NCBI GenBank assembly: GCA_029215795.1
Contig: JARDYH010000003.1
Coordinates: 258,114,562 to 258,178,561 of the forward strand
Source of the DNA: Anniella stebbinsi
Lineage: Eukaryota > Chordata > Lepidosauria > Squamata > Anniellidae
Direction of reading: 5' to 3'
Length of the DNA: 64,000 nt
Shown in pieces: positions 48,861 through 60,700 of the stretch. The notes beneath the pieces are model-generated. The model was not told where the DNA came from, did no database searches, and worked only from the letters and a program-made list of their open reading frames with translations. A program made the translations under genes and the position numbers. How positions within the stretch are numbered: position 1 is the first letter of the stretch; the number at the start of each line of letters is the position of its first letter.

Positions 48861-51800
48861 AAGTGTATAGTAACCGCACGGTTTCGAAAGCGAAAGATAC
48901 TGAAGTTCCTCTCCATTGCCTGGAAGTCACATCGAAATGAGCCCTGCCCTTCTCAGCCGATGTCTGTGAGCAGTGAGAATGTGGATGCAACTTGGTGGTG
49001 GGGAATGGGGAGGGGGGAGGCGTTCTGCACATGCTCGGCCTCAGAGACACCATCGTTTCATCAGTTTTGTGTCCTGGTGTTGAAAACACGTCTCGCACAC
49101 GTAAGTTCTGGAGCTGGACTCAAGAGGCCACAAATTAGAATGGCAGAGCGGGTGCTTTGCGTGCAGAAGCGCCTGGGTTCAAACAACAGTTGCGTTTCCA
49201 GGTAAAAGGTTCGCTGGGCCAGGAAAGATTTAAATTGAGACCGTGAAGAACTGCTGCTGACGGTGTGGTGTAGTGGTTAGAGTGTTAGACTGGGAGTCAG
49301 GGAGATCCAGGTTCTAGTCACCACTTGGTCATGGAAGCTCACTGGGTGACTTTGGGCCAGTCACTGACTCTCAGCCCAACCTACTTCATAGGGTGGTTGT
49401 TGTGAGGATAAAATGGAGAGGAGGGTTATTATTTATGCCTCCTTGGGTTCCTTGGAGGAAAAAAAGGCAGGATATAAATGCAATAAATAATAATAATAGA
49501 CAAAATGAACCACGACTCTTAGTATGATGCAGACAGACTTCCCTGATCTGGTGCCCTCTGCGTATATAGGGAAATATCCAATGGTAGTAGGTAGAGTAGA
49601 TGCATGAAATGAATGGTACTTATGATAGGCATGACCTTATAGGGTTTGTAGTCCAACACATCTGGAGGGCACCAGGTAGAGGAAGGCTGTCCTACACTCT
49701 GTCAGGGGATCACACTAGCTCTCAGAGACAAACAGTAGACAGTAGGAGAGGTGGTATGTGAAGCATGAAGAATTATACCAACCATCCCCAAACTAGTACC
49801 CTCTCATCATCCCCAGCTAGAACCATTGATGGCTGAGAATTCAAAAGTTGATAAAGGGTGGTGGTGGGGATTTCTGACAACTCACAACATATCCCACACC
49901 ATTCCCAATGGTACTGCAAATCCCAGGAGCAGATCTTTGTGGTGGGGAGAGGTAGGTAAATGGAGATGCAAAGGAATAGGGGAGGTGGGAAAGCCCTGTT
50001 CCGGGAATGTGAACTCTTTTCTGTCAATGGGAAGCAAATTAGAATCAAAGCCATTGATTCCAAAGCCCTTCAATCTGCTGTTCTATTTTCCACAAGGTTG
50101 TTCAAATGCAGGTCATTCCTTTAGAAGTTCCACATGCACTTTACAAGCTCTTGACTACCCTGGCTGCACTCAAATGCCCTGGAAACAGATGCTAGTTCTT
50201 AAAGCTAGTTTGGCCAGTTTCTCTTGTTGGGGTTTTCCCATGCACAAGCTTTAGATGGGATGGGCTCAGTCTAATCCGTGATCCAAAAGAAGTTGTCTAA
50301 TTACAAAGCTGTGTCCCTAACCGTAAGAACATAAACAAAACTGCTGTTGGAAGCTTTCCTTGCCTAAGTACCAACTATCAGATTAAAAAACAACCACTCT
50401 GCCTTCTTGTAGGACATACATCTTTAAGTATCATATTTGAAAACTAGAAAGTTACAGTTGGTGATGGTGGTTCTAGCCATTTAATTCAGCACATTTCATC
50501 CTGGACATAGTTATTACATCCACTGCAATTTTATTGGCACATTGAGCTCCTTCAGACCAGAGTGGGGAAGGGGGGGGGGAATCACATTCCCTGCCATTGG
50601 CTCTGAAGCTGCATCTCTTCCGCTTCTGCAACAAACTGCGATTACACCAAGGAAGAGAGCAGGAAGAGAAGCAACTGCGTTGCCCATTCAGTTTAGTGGG
50701 ACATGCCCTCTAGTGGGCGTTTTATAGCGAAACCTCTCCTGCACACTGCAGGAAATCGCGACAAATAAATGGCATAACTAACCTTGTTGGGTGCAGGTTG
50801 TCGTGATATCCGAATCCTTGTTCTAGGGCTTGAGGGTGGTTTCTAAACCGTTGCAGCCATCCACCCTTGCTGGCTTTGGACAAGGGTAGTTATGCTAATT
50901 AGGCAGCCTGTGACCAGCATGCACAGAGGAAAAATAAGCCACCGTGGCTTATTTTCCTTCTATGACTATGCAAAACCAGTCCCTCTCTCTCTTGGCCCTC
51001 TCTCATAGGTTGTTGTGAGAACAAAATGGGGGCAGGGGATCACTTCTGATGCCTTGAGCTCCTTGGAAGAAAAATGGGATGTGAATGTAATAATAAATAA
51101 GCAAACTATATTCTCTGGTTGGGGATATTGCTTCCTCTTTATTATTTGTCTTCTATGCTGTTGTGTAACACTGTAAAATGCTTTTTGGCAATTATGTATA
51201 TTTTTAAAGGCAATTTATCATTGGTCAGTTAGTAATTGGAAAAACAGTAACAACCGGCCTTCCAATGTAAAGAATTTACCATGAAATATTAAAGTCTCCC
51301 CTCCATTCTTTAACTGCAATAAGAAACCCCACTTGAAAGAAGGTTATGTTAGAATCCTTCTCCCCTCCCTCCTCTATGTTTATTTAAATAAACTTGCACT
51401 TATTTACACCTGTAATTGGTTTGACTTCATACAAAACAAATAAAGTTGTTTCTCTTAATTATTCCAGTGTAAATCAAGATGAAACACAGCTTCATAAAAC
51501 TAATGAGAGATAAATAGCTGGTGTGCCTTACTCGTAACACTTTCTGGATATGGGTTTGTATTTACAACAATTACCTGCGATCCCACAGTGCTCAGATTTC
51601 ATCATCACAACTAGCTTATAGTGAAGAAAACCACAGTGAAAGTGTAAGTGACATTTTCCAGAAATGCCACATAAGCTTCAACTGCTGCATGTTACAAATT
51701 AATCTGCTACAGAATAGGTGCCTTAAATTGTTGCACATAATTGGTTCATGATGAATTAAGTAACTGCAACATAACTGATTAAGTAACTGATCAAACTGAA

Positions 51801-53749
51801 AAGCCATTTCAGTTTGATCAGTAACCCATGTTCAGTCTAATTTTTATCAACTCCCAAGTGACATAGATCAAATTAATGCTGCCAGCTTCCATTTATTTTA
51901 ATGAAGCATGCCATATTATGCGTGTGTTAACAATGCAATGGTTCCATGTTTGTTTCTCTTGGATCACAGTCGTATGTATGCTTACTTCAAAGAAGGTTCA
52001 GTTGACTTGAGTGGGCTTCACTTGCTTAAAGGATTGGTGTGTTACTGTTTAAGGGAGAAAATGTATCTTGTGCTACATCTTTCATAGAAGGGGATAGTGA
52101 ATTTCAATTTAATGAAAGGATAAAAAGAAAATTAAAAGGAATGAGCATGATTTTTTCTTACATATGCTGATATATAAATAATGTTCTTAACTAAAAATGT
52201 CTTGGAGATCACTTGATCAAAAGGCGGAGTATAAAGGAATCAAGTATTATGTAGTGGAGTCCCCATGTACAAAATAATCAAGGTCATTAAAGCCATTTCA
52301 ATGTTAAATTTTTGGGAAGAAAAAAGTTACAGAGGAATCCTGGATAAACTCATGTGTAAGGGTAATATCTTATGGTACTCCTACACAGAGTAGACCCATT
52401 GAAGTGAATGGACCTAATCTAAATAGGACTACCATTGGATACTGCCCTAAATCCCATTAAGATCGGTGGAGCTTGCTCCCAGGTAAGTGGGTATAGGATT
52501 GCAGCCTTTTAGATCCTGTTAAGCTACCATTTCCATGTATCTAGGGAGATTGTGCACATAAGAGTTTAAAAGATACACTGAATGTAACTGAAATATAAAG
52601 GAATCCAGTGTTGCTACTGTTTGCTGAAGAATTTAAGCTGCAATCCTAAATACTGTTACCTGGAAGTAAGTCCCACTGAGAGGGACTTCCTTCTGGGGAA
52701 AGATTCATAGGATTGCACAGTAAGACTTACATGCATGGGACTGCACAGTTAGTAATTTGGATTCATATGCTATATCTCATTTAAAAAAAACCCAATATAG
52801 TGGAATTAAGTATTTATTGCGTAGTTTTTCCAGTATAAATTCCACATGCGTTGTACAGTAAACAGCTGCCAGTTGTATCCTTGATAGTTGTTTGAAGTTC
52901 TGGTAAATAAAATAACTTATTTGGGGTAAAATTTTAAAGAAACAACCAGTGAAGGGATTGGCTGAAGAGCCACAGTGCCACAATATTTGGTTTCCTGAAC
53001 ATATTTTTTGGGGAAAATGCATTAGTGTGGTCTTTACAACAATGTCGTACAGTTATACAGTATGCGGTTTGTGTGCTACAGATGTTCCTAGGCTTCATGG
53101 GAGTGGAGAAGCGTTGGTAAACATCAGGGCAGCTTCTGCCAAGTTCAAAGCTTCAGGGAAATTGTGCAGGTCTTCCTATGCTTTGGGGGAAGGGCTTTTT
53201 TCAGCATGTTTTTAAAAAAAATGTAAAACGTTTTTATAATACCTTTTCTCAGATCAAATTCCAGGGTGGTGTACAACATGTGAAGATTATAATACAATAA
53301 AACAGACATATCATTATCATAAAAGAGATGACAATAAAACCACAGAACACCACAGAGGTTAAGCACATTCCTACCCCTCCTTATAATAATATGTAGCATA
53401 TACACAGTGCTACATTATCCAAATTGCTTTCAATCCCTTCAATTCCCATTGCACTCCTCTGCCTCTGCTATCCAGGCCCTTGCCAGATCTTACATTTTTT
53501 TAGATGGAATAAATTAGGTAAACGTTTACTATTACATTTCTATCCCACCTTTTTTTCCTCTTGCAAGGAACCCAAGGTAGCTTTTTCCCTTTCCCTTTTG
53601 ACCCAGAATAGTTGTTTTAAATGGATATTGTATTTGTATTCTGTTTTTGTGCTTTTTAAATTTTGTATATCGGTTTTTAATGTTAATGTTTTTAATCTTT
53701 GTAAACCGCTAAGATAGCTTTGGCTATGGGGCGGTATATAAATGCAATA

Positions 53750-53786
<37 letters not shown>

Positions 53787-56700
53787 TAAGGTCCTCTACC
53801 TCCCCATTTATCCTCACAACAACTCTGTAAGGTAGGTTAGGCTGAGAGTCAGTGACTGGCCCAAAGTCACCCAAGTGAGTTTCAAGGCGGAGTGGGGCCT
53901 AGAACCCAGATCTCCTGAGTCCCAGTCCAGAACTCTAACTACTACACCATACTGGTTCTCATGCATATATTCCTGGCTTGCATACTGTCCACATAACTTT
54001 GGTTTGCCTTTTTTAGAACTGTAGGTACTCTAAACTACGACATCAATCTAATTCAGGGAAATTGTCAGTTTTGCCAAGAGAGAGAGAGAGAGAGAGATTT
54101 AAAAATAAAGAGATCCTATTAGCCTCTTAGTCTCAATAACCTATTGTAACTGAGTAGAAGTACATGTAACTATAGAATTATATATTCTTCCCCTGTTTAT
54201 TTCTGCTTCCATTTCTCTTCCCTTTCTTTGTAATATCCCTGCATCTATATTTAGACTATAAGCCCCTTGTGGTTAGGTACCTGTCAAACCAGCTCTTTGT
54301 AAACCACCATGTACATACCGTATTTCTTCGATGCTAAGACGCACTTTCTCCCCATATAAACGACTCTAAAAACAGGGTGCGTCTTAGACTCGATGGCGTC
54401 TTAGAATCGCAGTTTTTGAATTTTCTCGCACTTTGCACAAGGCAAAGGTTTTATTTATTTTTTTAAAAAAAATCTTAGAATCAAACTTTTTTTCTGTTAG
54501 TGGTACTGAAATTAAGGTGCATCTTACAATCGATGGCGTCTTAGAATAGAAGAAATACGGTAGTTGCCGTGTAAAAAGAAATTATTATTATTGTCAGTTA
54601 ATACATGTGGTAACTGAATCTAGTGAGGCCATCCTGATATGTAGAAGCTGAGAATTCATGCAGATTTTTCACTGTATGTTTATGAATTAAACAGAAGTAC
54701 AATGCAGCTTCATTAGCTAAATGACCTTTGAAATACTGAAAACATCTTGATAATGAGATGGAGTGAATGAATGAATAATGAATGGGAGCGGTATTTACAC
54801 AGGCACGTAACAGGGAGTATTGTAAAGATTTGGCTAGGAAAATGGAGATTTTACATGTAACATAAGTCTTGAGACACTTTAAAATCTAACAGATTTATTT
54901 TGACATATGATCTAGATCAATAACAAACTGCATGCTTTGTTTTCTTTACCATTTGTTTGTGCACAGTTAATTGCTTGGACCGGCACGCACAACATTATCC
55001 AGACAGAGTGGCTTTGATTTGGGAAAAAGATGAGCCTGGCAATGAAGTGAAAGTCACCTATGGGTATGGTACCTTCCTTCCACTTTATTTCAAAATCTGT
55101 CTTGTGCAGCATTTAGAGCAGATTTACTGTCTTGAGGAGCTTTTGTACAAAAAAACTTCTGCTTTCTTTGATGATGGACAGCCTAGAGAAGAAGCCCTGT
55201 TCAGGAATAGTAGAGCTACATAAATAATGGTGCTACATAAATAAAAAATCATAACCTCCTGGAAAATAATTGGAATATTAGTTGATCTATGAGGTGGTGA
55301 GCTAATACAATTGCAATATATGTTGGAGATCTGTCAAAGCATTAACAAGATCAGGCCAAAAAAGTCAATCAATAATGTAAATTAACTGTACTCTTTTTTA
55401 TGGGATTTTGAATGCAGAAAGATTGTTTATCTTTTATATGTGAAAGAAAGTTGTTAACCTCTTCACAATTTCTTTTCTTTTCTTGGAGGAGGGTGCCTTC
55501 AGAAATAGGCATGCTTAATTTAGCCTTGAATGTTACAACAGCAGACACTCGCCTCATATTTAATGTTTTTGAGCTCACTTAGTGGACTAGAGTGGATTTA
55601 CAGCTGTGAAGGACTTGGCCCAAATGTATATTATTTCTTGTTGTGCAAGCACTCCTATCTCCCCACTCATTCCATTGCGCAAGCAGCACCCACCACTTGT
55701 GCAATGGAGATTTAACACTTCCTATAGGGAGCTCTGAAATGAACAGAAACACTTGTTTCTGGATCGGGACTTGCCCTGCCCCAGAAATGAGCATTTCCAC
55801 TTGTTTCTGGTTGGTCCTGGAAGTGTTAGATCTCTGTTGTGCAGGAAATGTATTTCGCTTATGGAATGGAATTGGTGGGAGTGCATTTGAATCGGCAGGG
55901 GCACAGTGCCACATTGGGTACTGCTTTTTGTCATCAAATTAACCAAGATGCTATAAAAATGCATGATCTGCTCTAAGGAGTCCATAGCCAGCTGTTGCTA
56001 GCAAGAACCAGATACAGCTGTTACTGTATGGAAAGCAGGGGACCAGTGAGATAAAATGAGTACATGTGTGTGTTGGGGGAGCCTATCTACCTTGACAGCA
56101 AAGGAAGAGGTAAATAGTCAGAACCTGTAAGCATAGATTGTTATCTTATCTCTTATTAGCTATGTCCACATGTTTGAAAAGTAAGTGGTGCTTACTTCCT
56201 ACTTATGCTGTCTGGGGAAATCGGTGGTGGGAGGTGATGCTTTCCTTGTGGTGTCACGTTAAGTGGTCATTTGTTCCAAGACAACATAAAAAAGATACAT
56301 ATCCAGGCCTTTTATATTCCTCTCATCTGATCCCAAGCCTGCAGTCTCCGTTACTAGGCAGTGTTTGACTGCATTGGCAAGAATGGGTACAAGTGAGCCA
56401 GCTGAAATGGAATCCCAGTCTCCAATGTGAGGTGATGCTAGTTGGCATGTCTGGTGATCTTGGACATCAGGAAAAACTTCCTGACTGTTAGAGTAGTACG
56501 ACAATGTAACCAGTGACCTAGGGAGGTCGTGGGCTCTTCCACACTTAGGCGTTTAAGAGGCAGCTGGACAGCCATCTGTCAGGTATGCTTTAAGGTGGAT
56601 TCCTGCATTGAGCAGGGGGTTGGGCTCAATGGCCTTATAGGTCCCTTCCAACACTACTATTCTATGATTATGTGTATGATCAACTTTAAGTCATGGGATG

Positions 56701-57692
56701 AAGTATACCCTGTTAGTTGAGGTTTGGGTTTTTTTTGTGCTTCGGGTCCCTTGTACAGTCAAGTTGTACCAGCAGCTAGGGGTTCACTTCACATTTTTAG
56801 CAGGTAAGAAGGTTGCAGTAGTTTGTCTAATATTTATTCAAGACCACTCATGTGCTGGTTTTTATTTATTTAAAAGATTTTGAACCTGCCTTTCAGGGTG
56901 TGCTGCCCTTACAAGGTTGCTTATAATATTACAAAACATTAACATACAATTATAGTTATATACACACAAGCACATTCACAGGCAGGAGCAGCAGTTAATG
57001 GTTTTTAAGCACCAAATGCAGACTGGAATAAATGCTTCATCAAGGTGTGTGGTTGTTTTTTTAAAAAAAGACAGCAGTGATGAGATTATGTGTATCTTCC
57101 TGGACAGAGTGTTCCAAACATGTGGTGCCACCACTGAAAAAGCCCTTTCCCTAGTACCCACCAGCCTAATGTTTTTTGCTGGTAGGCCAGAGAGTAGGGC
57201 CTCTGACACTGATCTTAATGCTTGGGCAGTCTTGGTGGACCTTCAGCTAACATGATCCCAAACCATTTAGGGCTTTAAAGGCCAAAATCATCACCTGGAA
57301 TTGGGCCTGGAAACTACCAGGCAGGCAATGTAAAAAAATACAGAATAGGAGCAATATAATCCAGCACCTAACTCCCACAAGTGTTGTAGCTGCCCCATTC
57401 TGTTCCAGTTGCAGCTTTTGAATTGACTTGGAAGGGCAGCCCCACATACAGCTCATTACAGTAGTCTTACCTGGACATAGCAAGGCATCTGTCACTATGG
57501 TTAGGACAACTTTCTTTAGATTGGGCCACAGCTGCCAAACTAGCCTTTGCTGGTAAAAAGCACCACTGGCAGCTAATGCCAGCTACGCCTCTATAGTCAG
57601 CGTTGAGTCCAGAAGCACAGCGTTCCCAGTCTCCCACACTGCATACATGTGACCCCCATCTCTAAAACTCTGTCCAAATTAGTGGATTTCCC

Positions 57693-57723
<31 letters not shown>

Positions 57724-60700
57724 TGCATCTATATACCGCTCCATAGCCAAAGCTCTCTGGGCGGTTTACAAAAATTAAAAACATTGAACATTAGAAAAAC
57801 GATATACAAAATTTTAAACCATAAAAAGAATAAAAACAGGTTATAAATACAATATCCATTTAAAAACAACTACAGGATTTCCATCTTACTTGGATTGTTT
57901 CAGCTTGTTAGCCCTCATCCATTCCAATACTGGTCCCAGTCACCCGCCCAGGGTTTCAACTGCCCTTAGGATTAGATGATAGAAAAGAAAGATCGTGTGT
58001 CATCCAGGGAGGAAATATATAAATTATACGTTTTCCTGGATTATTTTATGTATGTCTGTATTTATGTGTTTGTTTATTATTATACTTACATACCGCACCT
58101 GTGTGAACAGTGCTGAAAGGACAGGTTACAATAAAAGGTAAAATACAGTAAAAATAAAATCAAGAACAAAAACACAATAACCAGCCTCTGAAAATGAGAA
58201 GCAGGAAAGCAACAACAGATAACAATAACAAAATACAACAGGTAAAAACATAACTAGTGGTTTTAAAAGACTGGGTGTTACGCCTTTCCATATAAACTAA
58301 ATGAATAGCACTGTAAATACAACTTTCCTTTACCTTGTGAATTCATCTGTGGCAATAGAAATATTGTGATTATTGGTTAGGGAGATATATAGGCTTGCCT
58401 CTCCTGCTGTAGATTGCTTTTACTGGATGCATTTTGTATGCAATTTCCATTTGCAAGTTAAAGCAATGTTTTGTTGACCACATCCCTTTTTTGGGGTGCC
58501 TCTACAAGAGAGGTTTAAAGCTCTTTCAAGGCTGATTAAATTTTTTACCTCTACAAGAGAAGAGAGCAAATTGGGAGCTGAGGCGCTTTAAACATCCGAT
58601 TATTCGCATTATCGAATGCGCATTAATTAGCGAGTTTTAATTTACGGTGGGAGTAAGAGCGCCTTATGTCCATGTAAACAACTTTCTGAGGAGGCACATT
58701 AACGATGGGGGGGTTGGACGGTGGTCGTGATCTCATGCATAGAACTGCCCTTTCGCTGGGAAAACCTCCCACATTTTGGGTTAGATTCATTTCCTCTCTC
58801 CTCCTGGCAACTTCTTCCTTGTACTCCGTCTCTCTGGATGGAAGCTCCAAGAAGAAGGGACCCAACGTGAACCAAAAATAAAGTTTCTTTGAAGTACCCT
58901 GATGAAATATTTTTTACATGGAGACACGGGGCCAGATGGAGGTGGTTTTATGAGAAGGAAAGGGGGTAGGAAGGATGGGTGGATGTGCGCATAATTAGCC
59001 ATCAGCGGACATAACTTCCCCTCGCTTCTTGCTGGGTTCCTGAGCTGAGGGGTGTGTGTGTGTGTGTGTTTTACAATTGTTGAGCTCGCTGGGAAGAGGA
59101 GGAGGAAGGAATGAAGCAGCTTCCACCTGTCTGTTTTGGCGTGTGTGTGTGTGTGTGTATGTTTTACAATTGTTGAGCTCGCTGGGAAGAGGATGGGGAA
59201 GGAATGAAGCAGCATCTACCTGTCTGTTTTTGCGTGTGTGTGTGTGTGCGCGCACATTCACAGTTACTCCTGAGGAAGTCATGCCAATCGGGTGAAAGAG
59301 GGGGGAAGGCAGGTAGCCGAATATGTTAAATCAGCTCCTTCCTTTCAGGTAACCTAGGAAACCAAAGGCGGGAGATTCTAGTGAGCGGGGAGAAGAAAGA
59401 GAGGAAACCGGTTTGGGGAGTTTTTCTGGGACAAAATGCATTACTTTCAGCAACATTTGCATGCGATGTCAACAACTTTAAAATGCCTTTCATACCGCCT
59501 GTAATGCGCTTCAACGACTCCCATGTATAGGGATTAGGCGTAAAAGCGCTTCGGAGAAGATGCGCATAATCGGGGAACCGGGCGTCAAACGGAAATCTTG
59601 TAGAGGGGGGCTTGGAGAGCACAAATTGACACAGACTTGCTTGAGTAATGTCACAAGACCTCCCTTCTAAAGTGTGTTACGATTCTGCCTTTAGTTAAAC
59701 AATTGTTTTTATTGCAGGGCTTTCCTTAACGAACAGATTGTGAATTCTTTTCCTATGAAGGGCATTTGACTCAAAGAAAAAGTTAGTCGGGGCAGAGGTG
59801 ATGCTGGGTGGAGATTGCAGGATTGTGTAGTTTTTCTTGCTGTGCCAGTTCTCTACCTCATGTGTTATATGCACATGAAGCAGAAGAGAAAGGAATTCCC
59901 AGAGAGACAGTTCAGAGAACAAGAGTAGGCCTACAGCATCCAGAAAGCTGGATGGCACTGAGGGTCAGATGAAATTAGGTTGCAGTCTAGATGTGGCTTG
60001 CAGGTTCCCCACCCCAGTTGTAATGGAACAGAAAAGTCAACTCTTGAGCAGCCAGAAGAGAAAGGTTTGCTAATAACAAAAAACAAGATTTCTTTCTGCA
60101 AATGCATACATGTTCTTGCGCAACATTTTCCATTCCTCTTCCCAAAAGTAGACAGCAACACTACCAAGTCTCTAAAAATGTCGACAGCCCCTGGTGCTGA
60201 CAGTTCCTGTACAAACTGTTATCAGCTGTGGATGCTTTTATGCCTAGGTTAATCACTTGCCACATTTCCTAATACTAATTTTACCCTACAAGAAGAGCAT
60301 ATTTTGTTCTGCAGGCAAGTAGGCTGGCTTTTCTCACATAAAATACCGCTTTCAGATGAAATGCTTTTGTGCTCAGCAAAGCAGAGGAGAGGGGCCAAAT
60401 AGTGCTGACTAGTTAGGGTTTGAATTGAATACAGCAATATGTGAACTTTACTTATCAGGAGGGAATGCCAGTTCTCGTTTTAAAGGAAGTAACTTATTAG
60501 CTGTTTTGGCTGCAGAAAGCAAACCACAGAACTTGAAATGAATTTGATCAGTGGAGTTTTGCAGAGAATCTTAATGCCAAATCTGGAGGCCACTGCACAA
60601 GAGATGCCCTCCTATTATGTAGGTTTTTGATCCATCTACACCACTGTTACAAAAAGAAAAAAAGAGAGCTAATATTTCAACTTGTGGCATCCAACACATC

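Larger units (their letters stand above)
49700..53640. other. ACSS1 intron 1, central part
   Basis: No exon-like sequence. 52360-52510 and 52630-52715 are short repeats of the gcttgctcccaggtaagtgg type. 51290-51780 is repeat-poor. The remainder is unassigned intronic DNA. Confidence 0.5.

Noticed and set aside
48213..48916. Minus-strand frames over ACSS1 exon 1
   Set aside because: Compositional shadows of a GC-rich exon whose plus-strand reading is clearly ACSS1.
49263..49340. tRNA gene candidates at SINE heads (also at about 11150 and 26400)
   Set aside because: A and B box-like motifs are present but no cloverleaf or acceptor stem is kept, and each continues into a SINE body.
55579..55942. 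Two overlapping frames of about 100-111 codons in ACSS1 intron 2
   Set aside because: They lie in a fold-back element and show no known motif.
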